In this document: piece by piece, positions 46,701 to 59,005 of the stretch | Layout of the letters: each line of letters opens with the position of its first letter | How positions within the stretch are numbered: the first letter of the stretch is position 1 | The notes under the pieces: model-generated | Databases searched by the model: none | The model's input: only the letters and a program-made list of their open reading frames with translations | Told to the model about the DNA's origin: nothing | Program-made: the position numbers and the translations under genes | NCBI RefSeq assembly: GCF_008831285.2 | Contig: NC_045140.1 | Location: 18,722,370-18,786,369 of the forward strand | Length of the DNA: 64,000 bases | Direction: 5' to 3' | Source: Nymphaea colorata | Lineage: Eukaryota; Streptophyta; Magnoliopsida; Nymphaeales; Nymphaeaceae

Positions 46701-47864
46701 TTGCACATTTATAATTTCTTCCTCTCAGTATCTCCATCTGACAAAATGCGCATCTAGGAAAAAAAGAAAAAAACCAAATGGCAAAAATATTAAATTTGAA
46801 CCTGTTATCATTCCAGACACGAGAAGGAGAAGGAAGAGGAGAAGCAGCAGACATCTTACAATTTCATGTCCGCCATGCATTAAACCGGTTTGCTGGCACC
46901 AATTTCATGCAAAGTTGACTGCCATATGATAAAATTGATGTACTAATTGACGTTGGGAGTTTCTTGTTCATGATGTTGATGAAGCTTGAGACTGTGTGAC
47001 GTGAATAATCTAGAGTCCTATTTCTGTCGTCTTGGATCCAAAGCATGCCATATAAAGCCAGATCTTTCTAAGAATTGAAGCATTGTCGTGGCGTGAGTCC
47101 TTCAAACTCTCCATAAGATCCTCCCTTTCGATAATGTTCATCACGATCATATTACGTGATGGCCATGTTCGTGCGCGGTTGGAGTTTTCAACTGGATTTG
47201 GCTGCCAACTGTTGTGACCTTATTCAATTCTCTAAGTTTGGAGACAGCTAAATCCCCCTCTTTGAACTAACAATATGGTTAATCTGGACATGGTTCGAGT
47301 GAAGATCTGGACCTGATTAGCTTTTCTATATGCATGGCCGGATGAATGTTACAGACCATCATCTCGAAAATTGTCAAGATTTTGTGAAAAATGTCTTGAG
47401 CAGAACATGCAGCAAAGACATATGTATCGAATTCATTCATACATACATTAATGTTTGACCCTGACGTAAAAATGATCTTGGCACTGTTTTCTGGCTCAAG
47501 TTAGTTGCCTCTGTATGTTTTTCATGCATCATATAAACCTTGGATGGACGTAATTAGTAAAAAACAGGCCTTTTTTGATACGTTGGAAGCTTATTCCTTC
47601 TTCTTCTTGCACTTGTTCATTCCCCCCAACTTAGAAGTACTGGACCAAACTTCTGAACCTGGATTCGAGATCCAGAAATTTGATCTAATTCTTCCAGCCT
47701 CATAAGAATTAGAGGCCCCATTAAAACAGTATTGAAGAGCTTAAACCCATGCTTGACCACAAAATTGATTCAGAATGATCTATCTGGTTGGTCAAAACCA
47801 GATCCTGCGCATTATATCACATATATGAACAAGAACTTTTTGTTCCGAGGGGAGTTGCAGAACG
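46701..47864. other. Intergenic between the 35K leader and DUF1262-E
   Basis: No gene is recognised. Since the 35K gene and DUF1262-E diverge here, both promoters probably lie in this 1.1 kb. Confidence 0.4.
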
Positions 47865-49748
47865 ATGTATGTGACAAGGCCTCTCTCCTTCTATAAGAGA
47901 TCTGCATCTGCATTGTCCCTTCCCCCTCCAGAGGGGCCTCACTCTGGATATCTCCTCATACAGGGCCAGGATGGACAAGATTACAACCGGTGCAGCTGCT
48001 TTGGGATGCCCAGGGACACAAGGTACAAGTCTCTTCCACTGCCTCAGGACAGGGTGCTCACAGTTCGCCATTTTGAACACAGAGGAGGGCATGAAATTGT
48101 AGTTCACACTGATGAGACAATCTTCATCCCGGTTCCTGGTCAGCCCTTGTCATCAAATCTCTACTATGTTGTTAGAGCAGATGGTGAACGTATGGGGTAC
48201 TATTTCTTCTCATCCGTAATGTTTCTCAATATGTTAGTTTTTCGTTTATCTATGATCGTATTGATGTTGAAGATAATTAAAAACTAGATATTTCTGCGCT
48301 ACCAACGATCAAAATGAAATTTCTACCAAACTGCCAATAATGGAGACATCAAATGTTTCCCGGTTGTACTAGCAGAGAGATACATACATATTTTCATCTG
48401 GAACTTGGATATGTATACAACTATACATATATATGCTGCTTGATATTTTGAGGTCTTCATGGTTGGAAGTTTAGGTGAGAATATAAAGAAGGCAGGGAAG
48501 ACTATTCACATATTCCATCTCTAACAATTTCAACAGATACAGTTACTGGAGGAAAACCTGAGGCAGATTTTTCAGAATGATAATTGAAATCCGGACTTTT
48601 CTTTTTCTTTATCTTCCCCACTATAGAAAAACTTTGGTAGTTCATGAAATTGCAAGTAAAATGCAGAACCCCGCGCAATAACTCATCATTGAACATGGAC
48701 AGGATAATATTTTAAGACAGGATCACAACAACGACTCGTCTTTAGAGAAAAGTACTCGTTGAACTAAGAAAAAGGACAAGATAAAAGTTGAAAAGATGGA
48801 GGCACATAAGTGGCAATGGTGGTTGAGATGTTAAATTCGTTCAACTGTCCTGCTTCCCCTTGCTCATCACTAATAAATGGATGAAACTTCAGGCTTGTAA
48901 GCACCTGTTCCAGCGAGGAGGACGTATGTTCATGCCAATGCAGATGCATAAAGGATGTGGCTCCCCAACGCCTTGACTCCAGAAACAGGTACCAGAGAAT
49001 GAAGGTAACAAATCGCTCCGGCAGCTTCGTGATTGGATCCGCTGCATCAGACGGGATTCCACCCCAGTTCCTGAGAAGAGCCGGATGGGCCATGTACAAA
49101 TCCGAACTCCTGCCGCCGTTTCCAAAGATTCCCGAAGCACAAGGCCTCAATGCTGCTCTAAGATCAAAGCTGCCCAAATTTGATTTCGACGTATCAAAGA
49201 AGCGGTCGGAACCGGTTGTTGTGGGAGAATGGTACTGCCCATTCATATTCATAAGAGAATTTGGTGGCTTGGACCACCCCAAGGCACAGATGGAACAGAG
49301 CTTTCTGTACAGGATGAGTCTTGAGCAACAGTGGGAAGAGATCTTCAGTGTAGAAGCGGCCACAGACCAAGACCAAGCGGAGAGTGTGGCCGTGGGGACG
49401 GTGGTGGCAAGGGAAGAGGCGCTAATTGGTGGTCGAGCAGAAATTCATGAGGAATGGAAAGTGGAAGATGGGATGATGGTGCTGAGAGCGAAGAACGTGA
49501 AGGAGGGGCTGGTTGGTGTTGGCTTGAGCGTGGAGATTGCACAGAAAATGGTGGAGGATCAAAGGAAAGGTCCAAGTGATGTTGTGGATGTGAGGGTGGA
49601 CAGGGTGTTTCAGTCAAGGAAGAAGCCATGGAAGAGATTTGGGTGCTACGTTTTGGTGGAGAGATACGTGCTCAGAAGGATGAATGGGGAAGTGGTGCTC
49701 ACCTACAGTTTCAGGCATACAAATCGTATTCAGCCTAAGTGGGAGTAA
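47865..49748 (+). CDS. DUF1262 family protein, copy E (diverged)
   Basis: Two exons, 47865-48196 and 48893-49748, with the same intron phase as copies A and C, encode 395 residues. It starts MYVTRPLSFYKRSASALSLP and ends QPKWE. Family phrases are PPEGPHSGYLLIQ, LPLPQDRVLTV, FIPVPGQPLSSNLYYVVRA, a richer cysteine cluster (TCSSEEDVCSCQCRC), GIPPQFLRRAGW, FDFDVSKKRSEPVVVGEWYCPFIFI, LEQQWEEIF and RFGCYVLVERYVLRRMNGEVVLTY. It is clearly more distant from A and C than they are from each other. It lies outside the recent duplication, beyond the 35K gene, so it is probably an older duplicate. Function is unknown. Confidence 0.94.
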
Positions 49749-50493
49749 TATCATCTACGGTTTAATGATACACCAAGCACCTATTGATTTATTATTAAAG
49801 GCTTTTGCGGTTCTTTCTCTCTACCGACAGAGTTGAATACAATGTTATAATTCCGTTCTGTACAACTTGTTTGGCGATGTTGTATTCAAACTAAGTTGAA
49901 CTTTTTTTTTGCTGGTTGCTTTTAATGCATTTGTGCTTCTTGTCTGTGTGCGCCTGCATCTTGGATCCAATAAGTCTCATTTACAAGTTTACTGATACTC
50001 CAATATCCTAACATTTTAAGTTCTTGGGAGAATTAGCCGTTGAATTCCCATATTTTGACATATAAACGAGATTCCATGACATTTCAGAGCTCAACAATTA
50101 CTAAAGACTATAATTGATATTTGAACAAAATAAGCTACAAATATTTCCTCAAAATATTGCTGAAGAAAATTTTGTTTTTTGGGTCCGGAAGCAGCGGCAA
50201 CTGCAAGACATCCTAGGCTCCCGGCTATGGTTTTCCCGAGACGAGATTTTGTGATTCCGATTCATTTGGTTCGAGTCTACGGAAAAGGGTGGCGCACTCT
50301 CGTTTAAATTAATCAAATATGAACCGCTTGGAAGTTAGAACTACGATCGGATATCAATCTTGATGAGGACAGACTCGAACCGTTTTGTACCTGCCCTTGT
50401 CGTCACCTTCGTCTTCCCTTCGTCTTCCCTTCCGCACTAAGTTTGCTGCTTTCTTCTGCAACCTCTCATTCTCTCCTCTATAGAGAGAGAGAG
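49749..50493. other. Intergenic; promoter side of the membrin gene
   Basis: The right third is pyrimidine-rich with a repeated CTTCGTCTTCCC (50408-50432), like a plant Y-patch. No TATA box is obvious. Nothing else is recognised. Confidence 0.45.
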
Positions 50494-53400
50494 ATGGCGG
50501 ATGGGGGAGGAACGATCTCGGAGGTGTATCAGGCGTCGAGGAGGAGGCTGCTTAGGGCGAGGGGGGACGTGGAGAGGGTGGAGAGGGCCGGCGGGGATGT
50601 CACGTCGTCGGAGTTCGTATCGTCTCTCCGGCGGGAGCTGGCGGAGATCGGATCCATGTGCGGACAGATGGACCGACTCTGGCGCTCCGTCGCTGCCAAG
50701 CCCCAGAGGGATCTCTGGAAGAGGTACAATTTTTCCCCCCTCTTCTTGGAGTCCCTGAGATTGTCTTTTTTGAGTCTGAATTTTTCGATATCGCTGCTAT
50801 CTTCTTTACTTTTTCTTTCATATTGAGATCTTGGCTTGATTATAGCGTTTGTGTTAGTCTGATTGGGGATTATATGTAAGATGGTGGTCGAATTTGCACC
50901 GGAATTCTTGGTGTGTACAAATGATGTTGATTTGGGGCAGCATTATTTGGTTCTAGTTGTTTCTGCTATGATTGGGTTGTGGATGTTTTGTATGATCTAT
51001 TTCGAAATTATTTCATCCTTTAGATGATCTTCCTTCTGATTTTCCTTTTCATTTTGGTTCGAAACGGTTATGATTCATTTTGCGTCTTTGTCTTTCGTTC
51101 TTCTTTTTCACTGCTTCTTCTTGTGGGAAGGACTCTTTTTTTGGTTCTGGAGATTGAGGCTTCTTTGGCTATCCGAAGTCATTATTTTGATTGGATAATT
51201 GGCAGTTCGTTCATCGTCGCTTGAGCCCTTATGGGTTTTTCTTTTTATTTTTCCTACTCTTTTTTGGCTCAGTTTTAAAACGTTAGAAAATTTTAGAATG
51301 AAAGCGTTGAGACCAGAAGCGACCTAAAGCCTCGAAAAAACCTATGGAGTTAGTCCAAAACCTGGCAGCTCAGTTTCGTAGGTTGGCATGATCTTGGCGC
51401 GATGTCTTCTTTAAATAAAAGGGAACAAAATGAACTTCAGTCGGAGCAAATTAAGGTAGTTTTAACTTAAAGCATATTTGGTTCAGTAAATCTAGTGAAA
51501 TCGTCATCCGGTTCTATGAGTCCCTAGCCACGTCTAGTAAAAAAAGTAACTTAGCAGAAATGCATTCCAGTGCTAACTAACTCCTCAAAATAAAACAAGT
51601 AATAAAGAAATCATAAGTGTGTTGTACCCTTTTTCTTCCATCATTACTTTGTACAGCGGTTATCTTCATTCATGCAGCTTTCTTGATATAAGGTAGATCG
51701 TTTCAAGAGAGACTGTCTACAATTCGTACTTTTTATTGGTCTCTTTGATAAAAATAAAGAGATTTACGATGTTGAATATACTGTTGATGCATTTTGATGT
51801 CTAAACCATACATTCTCCAGAAAAAATAATTGTTTCTTTGTGGAAAATTTGATTTAGTTGGTATTTTGTAGATTTTGCACATGTACGCTATGCTTTCACT
51901 AGAATAGAAGAAAATTGGAAGTCCTTTTGTGCTTTCTTTTATTTTGCCTTTCTGAATATTTGAAGGAATATTTTCTTCCTCATAATTTTGACTGTTCTGC
52001 AGGAAAGTCGAGCAGGTAGCTGAAGAAGTGGACTCTTTGAAGGATAGTTTGGAGAAATATGTGCTACGACATCAAAAGAGAATGTTGGAAGCTAAAGAAC
52101 GAGCAGAGTTGCTTGAAAGAGCTGTAAGTTGTAATATCAATTATGTTAACTGTTATTATCTCAGTCAGGTTTGAGAATTGTATATTTTTGTAATATTTCA
52201 GTGGTTTGTCCTTTTTTGCCTTGATATAGATGGAACACACCTTCCATGTCATGTCATTCTTTTTGTCATCAGCTGAAATTCATGTAGTTGTTGTGATGTC
52301 TTTTTTCTCTATTAGATGTTCTAGTACCAGTACGGATGATATCTTTCCTATGAACCATTTGTTCACTCGCTTAGAAACTTTATTAACATTTTTCATGTTC
52401 TTTTCTGTTTTCTTGTTGGATTGCAAGAGTTAATTGCATCAAATGTGATTGTTAAGATATACATTTTTCCTTCATTTGACATTTAGTAATGTTGGTCGCT
52501 CTCTTTAGTTGATGTAATAGGCACTGTTTCTGCATTGAGGACTGTTTCTGCATTGAGTACCGGTACTGTCACTTTTGTTGCTGAATTGAATGTTTTGGTT
52601 GTTGTTAATTTGTTCCTGACCCAGTGAGCAATGTGACATTGGGGCTGTGTAACAACCTGACTCACTTCTAGGCTCAGGCCCTTGGTTTAGCAGATCCCAA
52701 CCCACCCCCTAGAAGTTTTGTCTTCAACCTCAAAAAGGCTAGGAACCAGGATAACAATCTATTTAATAACCTCATTTATAAGCTCTTGAAGATCCCTCAC
52801 AATCTTCAATATGGGACTAAATTTTTGGGGTGTTACAATCCACCTCCCTTAAGGCATGCACGTCCGCACGTGTGGAACCTTAGGTCCGAGTGTTGAACCA
52901 GTTCTGATACCACCGTAACAACTCGACCCACTTTTAGGCTCAAGCCCTTGGTTCTGCGGATCCCAACCCGCCCTCTACCAATTTCGGTTTCAACCTCAAA
53001 AAGGCCAAGAACCAGGACAACAATCTATTTAATAACCCCATTTATAAGCCGTTGAAGATCCTTCATAATCTTCAATACAAGACTAAATTTTTGGGTGTTA
53101 TGATCCACCCCCCTCAAGGCACACGCATTCTCGCACGTGTGGGATCTTATGTCCGAGCGTTGAACCGGCTCTGATACCACTATACCAACTCGACCCACTT
53201 CTAGGCTCAGGCCCCTGGCTCGCCGGATCCCAACCCTCCCCTAGCAGTTTCGGTTTCAACACCAAAAAGGCTAGAGGAAAATAATTTATTTAATAACCTC
53301 ATTTATAAGCCCTTGAAGATCTCTCACAATCTTCAATATGAGACTAAATTTTTGGGGTGTTATACTGTGACATTTATCAGTTAGTTATTTCATGACATTC

Positions 53401-55952
53401 TTAAGTTCCAATAGCTTTTTCTGCAAGTCTCATTTTGTTTGGGTGTCACTGTCCAGCAGAGTGATTTTAGAGACTTCTATTAGTGGATCTACATATTTTG
53501 TCAGAGAAAGTCCATTGAACTCCTTCATATCCTGATAATAGTATCCTTTGGTGCACATATCTTCCATTTTTATTGACTTCTGAAAATAGGTAGTTCACGT
53601 GGAATTAGAATATCCCAACATCATCCTTTCAGAATATCTTGGCCACATTCCTATGTCAAATGTTAGTTAACTAGCAACAATAATCGATAAAATTATATTG
53701 TTTATGTCCAGCAAACTGTTGTTGACTGAGCATTAGGCATTAAGTTCTTTTCATGGATTAGATGGATCAAATGAAAATTGAAGCCTGTGGGACATATGCA
53801 AGAGTTCCCAACACTAGTGCAGGTTAATACAGGTATGATGGAAATTAGAATATGATGATGAGTACCCAATGTTACACAGTTCCCATGTAAAACCATTAAA
53901 ATACTAAGAAAGCCAGGATGAACGCTATATCTTTATGAAGGGAGGATAAGTTTGTGCATAGTAACTGTTTTCACTTTTCATCAGTATAGTTCCTTATACC
54001 TAGAAGTTGAAAATTTAGAGGTAGATATTGTTTCTATACATCAATTGTTGTCTAATATGTTTGGAAATGATGATTTTCATCAACCAAAGTTTGGTGTTGT
54101 ACCTTTCATTAAATAAAGAGAGGAGATCAAAAAGCTGATGACAAAGGAGTTGATCACAAGGGAGTGAGATGTGATGAGCATAAGGATGCAAATGCATTGG
54201 ATCCAGGACAACTAAATATATTGTAGGCTGTGTTGTTGGATTTGGATCTTGAAACAACAAAAATCTCAAAGACCATCATACTAGCTCTGACCCATTTGCA
54301 AACCCTTATCACTTCATGCAACATCATGAGCACTGAAAGCGAGTTAATTGTTTAATCACATTATGTCACGTCATCACCATTAGAGGAGTGAATTCCTTCC
54401 TGCCAGATGATGGATCCAGCCATAGGTGCTTCTACATGAGCTGTGGGTGACCAAATATGAACTGGTACCTTAGGGACTTTGATGCTGAAAGAAGCAATCC
54501 ATAGAAAGATTTGGCATGGGCTCATAAGAAAGGCTAGCTACGTGCCTAGCTGGAGGATTCCTGGATAGCCTGGAGGACATCAGACATTGAACACGGGAGA
54601 AGTGGCAATCATTTCAAGAGAGATGATATTAAAGATATAGTTTAGTTCCTTGAGGAGAATAGAGATATTGGTGGCACCCATGCTAAAAGGATAAGTATCA
54701 GGTCTCCTGTTGAATGCTATATTGTATCTTGGTTGTCAGATGAATTTTCGTCCGTTACATGGAAATAATGCTGCTTATTCTGTGGTGTTCTCTTATTTGA
54801 TTTATTGAACAAGATCTGGTAATATTTGCGAATTTTAATTTGCCAATTAGTTATATTAGTTCATGAATCTGCTGTTTCTTCTTTTGAGTTTTTTTGCTTG
54901 GAGAATCTAAATCATATGTCTGAAGCTGGGGGATGAGTGATGAATTATAAAGTGGGGGAAAAAAAATCCTTCATTACAAAGAGGAGGGCACAATGTCAAC
55001 ATGCAATAACTATCACTTTGTGGCTGTCACAATTTGGATTATTACTTTTAATCTCAACACGGTCTAGTTCTTTGTCAACCTATTGTAACGGTGTTCATTT
55101 GGCTCTTTGGAAGTTGCGTTCTTTTCTCCTTTCCCTTTTTTTGGCATGGGTTTCCTCTCTTGGGAGGTAATTCTTCTTTTATTCTTCAAATAAGCTACCA
55201 CAACTCTCCTCCTTGGTTGTATTAATTTTAGTTCTTTCCGAGAGTAAATTACAGTATTCAAATTTTTGTTTTTCTTATTAATAGAATGGCTTTTTTTCCT
55301 TGGGATGTTTATGTCATCTTGCTCGAATTGACCTCATTTCTTGGGCTAATGGATTTTATCTATGTCTGAAAGTCTGGAAAGTGTTGATGGTTACTTATTT
55401 GCGAATGTTATCCTTGTGGTAGAATGGAGACTCTGCCCATGTTATGCGGGTTTTTGATGAAGAAGCTCAGGCAATGCAGTCAGTTCGTAACTCCTCTAAT
55501 ATGATCGAGGAAGCTTATGCCACTGGAGTTGCCATCCTCTCAAAATATGCTGAACAGCGAGACCGTTTAAAGGTACCTGCATGGACTGCTGAGTTGATGT
55601 GTGCAATTTGCTTTCTTGAAATTGAATGTCTGCGTCTTCACTCTTAGATTAATAATATAGAAGAATAATGTCTGCAGAATATACCTAATTTGTTAATCTG
55701 TAGTTTATTTCTCTGTCATCCTGAGGATAGCTCGTCTGAAAACTTACTGATTGATTGCCTTCTCGTGTTGCTTATTGGGGTGTGTAGAGAGCACAAAGGA
55801 AAGCATTGGACATACTGAACACTGTTGGCCTTTCAAACACTGTTCTGAAGCTCATTGAGAAACGACACCGAACAGACAAACGGATAGCATATGGAGGCAT
55901 GGTTGCAACAGTGATTATAGTGTTCATGTTCTATTGGTGGCTGAGGCACTGA
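50494..55952 (+). CDS. MEMB11: Membrin-type Golgi Qb-SNARE (MEMB11/MEMB12-like)
   Basis: Four exons, 50494-50723, 52003-52123, 55423-55572 and 55788-55952, all GT-AG, encode 221 residues. The product matches plant membrins: an N-terminal helical region ([59 protein letters not shown]), a SNARE helix ([55 protein letters not shown]) and one C-terminal membrane anchor (about residues 199-219, [15 protein letters not shown]) ending two residues before the stop. Membrins act as Qb-SNAREs in ER-Golgi and intra-Golgi vesicle fusion. The start ATG directly follows a GA run. Intron 2 (3.3 kb) holds a TRIM array. I cannot separate MEMB11 from MEMB12 orthology. Confidence 0.95.
52648..53364 (-). mobile_element. 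TRIM retrotransposon fossil, tandem three-LTR form
   Basis: Three LTR-like copies of about 184-190 bp (52648-52837, 52914-53102, 53181-53364) alternate with two interiors of 76-78 bp. On the minus strand each interior begins with TGGTATCAGA(G/A)C, the initiator-Met tRNA primer site, and ends in a purine-rich run (GGGAGGTGGAT) before the next LTR, which starts with a worn TGTAACACCC. This LTR-interior-LTR-interior-LTR layout is known for TRIMs and implies recombination between copies. There is no coding capacity. It lies inside intron 2 of the membrin gene. Copies differ by several percent, so the age is moderate. Confidence 0.85.
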
Positions 55953-57197
55953 CAGCTATATAGTTTATGCATCAGCGATTCTGTTGTTTCACAAGGAAAA
56001 TTCATGCTAGCACAAGAGAAAATTCTGTTGCAATTAATATATGTATATCTGTTTCTTATCAATGGTCTGGTTATTCTTTTGAGCTGGTTAACTGTACAAG
56101 CAATGTATACTAGATGATTGCTCTGGATGCGAGTTTGAGATGAAGTTCTGGCTTCACTGTTGACTTCTACCTAGTTAGAGTGTTGAGGTTGTTAAATCTC
56201 TGAAGTCGGAGCCTAACCTGCTTGACTCGGCAGGTCATTTGCTTTCCACTGTGTTGGCCTACCCTCAATCAGACCCCTGTCCTTGATTTCCAAGGGAATT
56301 GGTGCAAGAGATGGAATAAGTTGGTAGGTGGTCAGTTTTTGTGTTGAGTTTTTGTGGCGTCTTGAAGCATAGTAAAGGCGTCACTGCGAACGACCTTTTT
56401 TTACAGGGCAACTCATTTGACTGGAGGGTACAAGCCACTAGTGCCCGATTAATGGGTTTCTTCCTCTAAAAAGTGAAAGAAAAAACAGAGCCCATGCTTT
56501 TGTTTGGAACATGATTTCAGTGCCTGTGCCTGACCTCTCATCCTCCCCATTTTTCCTTTTTATTCTCCTTAGTTTTGCTTCACCCTACCCTCTTGCTCGA
56601 GCAATGGCTTCGCCAGTCTTTGTCTCTCCCTGTGTGTTAATTTTAGAGAATGATGCTTCCACTATGCATTTGAAGAGGAAGCTCAGTAGATTTTGCAACT
56701 GATCAACCACCCAGTTTGCAGGAGAATGAAGGATGAGTGCAGCATCCCCGAAAGCAAAAAACAGAGAAGGTAAAAAAGTTGTATATTTAGGATTTTGCTT
56801 TATGGGGCCACTGTGAGTTCTCATATTAATATGACCTGGCAATGTTAGAACACTTAGAATTCCCCCCATGCCTCGGTTTGGCTGTTTTAAGCCAAGGAGG
56901 TATCGCTTAGCAAAACCGTTTTTGAAATATCAGTTTCTTAGGAAAACTAAACCTCAATAAGGATGAGTAGGCCGTCTTATGGTTGTGGGGCACAAGTTTC
57001 AAGCCTTTTAAGCACCAATTATTGATACATTGGAAGGATATATTCTTCTTGTATGATTTGTTGTCAACTTGGTGTTTAACAAAGACAACGTCAAAGTATA
57101 CGATTAGTTTTAATTCATCAGCTTGAGAGAATAAACTCAATCATTTTATTCATGATTTAATATTTACTATGACTTTCTTGATATTTATTAGAAAAAT
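55953..57197. other. Intergenic, 3' of the membrin gene
   Basis: It presumably holds the membrin 3' untranslated region in the first few hundred bases. Nothing else is recognised. Confidence 0.45.
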
Positions 57198-57409
57198 TGA
57201 ATGGTGACTCTGGCAGTCCAGAGTCATTCAGCTCACTCATGAAGGTCATCTGGTCCATTGTAATGGACGATTAAGGGACAAATATGGAGAAAAAGAGGAT
57301 GGACATTTTCATCATTAGTTCACACTTTTTTCCTCTTTATTTTCTTTCAAATGTCCATCACAATATGTTAGATGGCCCTCGTGAGTGAGTTCGTCAGAGT
57401 CACCATTCA
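57198..57409. mobile_element. MITE-like fold-back element, 212 bp
   Basis: The left end (TGAATGGTGACTCTG) is the exact reverse complement of the right end (CAGAGTCACCATTCA). Pairing resumes inside (CTCACTCA.GA.GG.CATCT against its inverted partner), to about 50-60 bp per arm. The left arm holds an extra small palindrome (GACTCTG...CAGAGTC). The interior is non-coding. No target-site duplication was clear, so no superfamily is assigned. Confidence 0.65.
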
Positions 57410-57429
57410 CTCACTCTATTTACTACTTA

Positions 57430-57920
57430 AAAACTTATATTTGATTTTGTATACAACATCAAGTGTCTCATACTACCAACAGCCTAAGAATAAAGTCCAT
57501 TTAACTTTTGTTGTTTCCCACTAAGACAGTCACTTGTATTTTGTTCTGACTCCTTTAGCGATTTGGAAAGCGATAGAGTTCCAAATGGTTTAAATTTATG
57601 TGCTTTGAACACCTAATCGATGTACTAATTTCTACCAAGACATATATTACTCGCTTTTCAATCCCAAATGACTTTGATACTTATTATATAGGATACTTCA
57701 CCCATATTTTTTCATTTTAAAATGCAACCAACTTTTAGTTTGTTTATCATTTTTTTTATCTCTTATTAACAAAATATCATCAACATAATGATAATATACA
57801 AATGGGTCTTCACTTTTAGAGATGTGTTGTGTGTGTGTGTGTATAATCGGATACTGTTTTGGTCTATGTAATGATTTATTTTTCACATGTTGCCCTATTT
57901 TCTAATCAATAATATAACTA
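57430..57920 (-). mobile_element. Ty1/copia retrotransposon fossil (RT fragment)
   Basis: The minus strand carries copia reverse-transcriptase remains: FVYYHYVDDILLI (the YVDD catalytic motif) followed by TKSWLHFKMK, and further on a worn AVGSMRHLMLYTKSNI-like stretch. It is a short internal piece with multiple breaks and no LTRs identified. Related decayed sequence may continue to about 58200. It looks old. Confidence 0.75.
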
Positions 57921-58746
57921 TATGGTTATTTTATGTAAATTACTTCTTTTAACTCTTAATTCAAGGAGTTCGCATTTCCATCTGTGATAGTCACTGATAG
58001 GATATAGCTATGCCCAAAATTGTTCTAATAATAACAAATTTGCTATTAATGAATAGGCTCTCATATTGTACCTAACTATTCAACTTTTTGTTCATTGCCA
58101 AGATCATTCAGCAAGTCAAATTGATCCTTGACCGAATCATTAAATTGATCCTTGACTGAACGATTAAGTTCCCTATTGAGTTCCTCTAAGAAGTACACAT
58201 CTCTACTGCCAATTCGTCATATACTCCAATGGGTATGATGTGTAGTCTTTTGATCCATTAAAATGTTTAATAAATTTGCGTTTTACATCTAAAATCTTTA
58301 CATGCATTGACATGACTCGACCGGATTTAGTTTTATATTAATTCATGTCTTACAAAGTGCAGTTTGAGTTATTTTATTGGGCATCCGTTTCAAAGTAGTT
58401 GCATTCATCGCCTTCCCCTTAAAAACTTTGGACAGATGAGCTCCCAGCTACCAATATGAATCTCTCTATATCCAAGAGAGTTTAGACACTTTTTTTGGGA
58501 GAAGTTTGATATTTGTCCATATATAAAAAATAGTTTATCATATATTATCAGTTCTTAAATACAACCACATGGCTCAGATTCAACTACCAATGTTGAAAAT
58601 TCGTTGAAAAAGTGGGGCTGATGCTGACGTTTTAACTTCTGAATCTGATCCCTTTTTTGCAGTGATCTTCATAAAATAATAAGCATCTACATTTACTATT
58701 TAAACATTTAAAATATATATTAAACCGAAAAAAGAAAACCTGAACA

Positions 58747-59005
58747 GGAACCAGACATGTGATTCGGAACAGAAAGTCAAGAGCTCGTATCTCCGTAGCA
58801 GTCCGTGATCTAAAATCCGACCATATACATCTGCACATTCGGCGGTGGGACAACTCTGTCCGCGACAAGCATATCCCCAGACATTGATTCTATCTCCTCC
58901 GCTGGATACGGCGTTCACTACATTCCGCATGCAACTCTTCCTCCTCCCATCCAATCTTTCCAACGCCACTTTTCCTTGCCAGGAACGCATTCTATTGATG
59001 GCCAT
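58747..59005 (-). other. Unassigned open reading frame, GC-richer than its surroundings
   Basis: A minus-strand ATG frame of up to 101 codons begins at 59005 (MAINRMRSWQGKVALERLDG) and includes NVWGYACRGQSCPTAECADVYG. The GC content is higher than nearby DNA, and a possible donor (TTCAG/GTTTTC) lies near 58741. I do not recognise the family. It could be a first exon, a gene fragment carried by a repeat, or chance. Confidence 0.2.

Noticed and set aside
48764-49363. 199-codon minus-strand open frame
   Set aside because: It is antisense to exon 2 of DUF1262-E, which has clear family motifs on the plus strand.
50255-50300. tRNA-like GGTTCGA motif
   Set aside because: No cloverleaf arms or A-box at the right distance could be found. 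Similar lone motifs elsewhere were rejected for the same reason.
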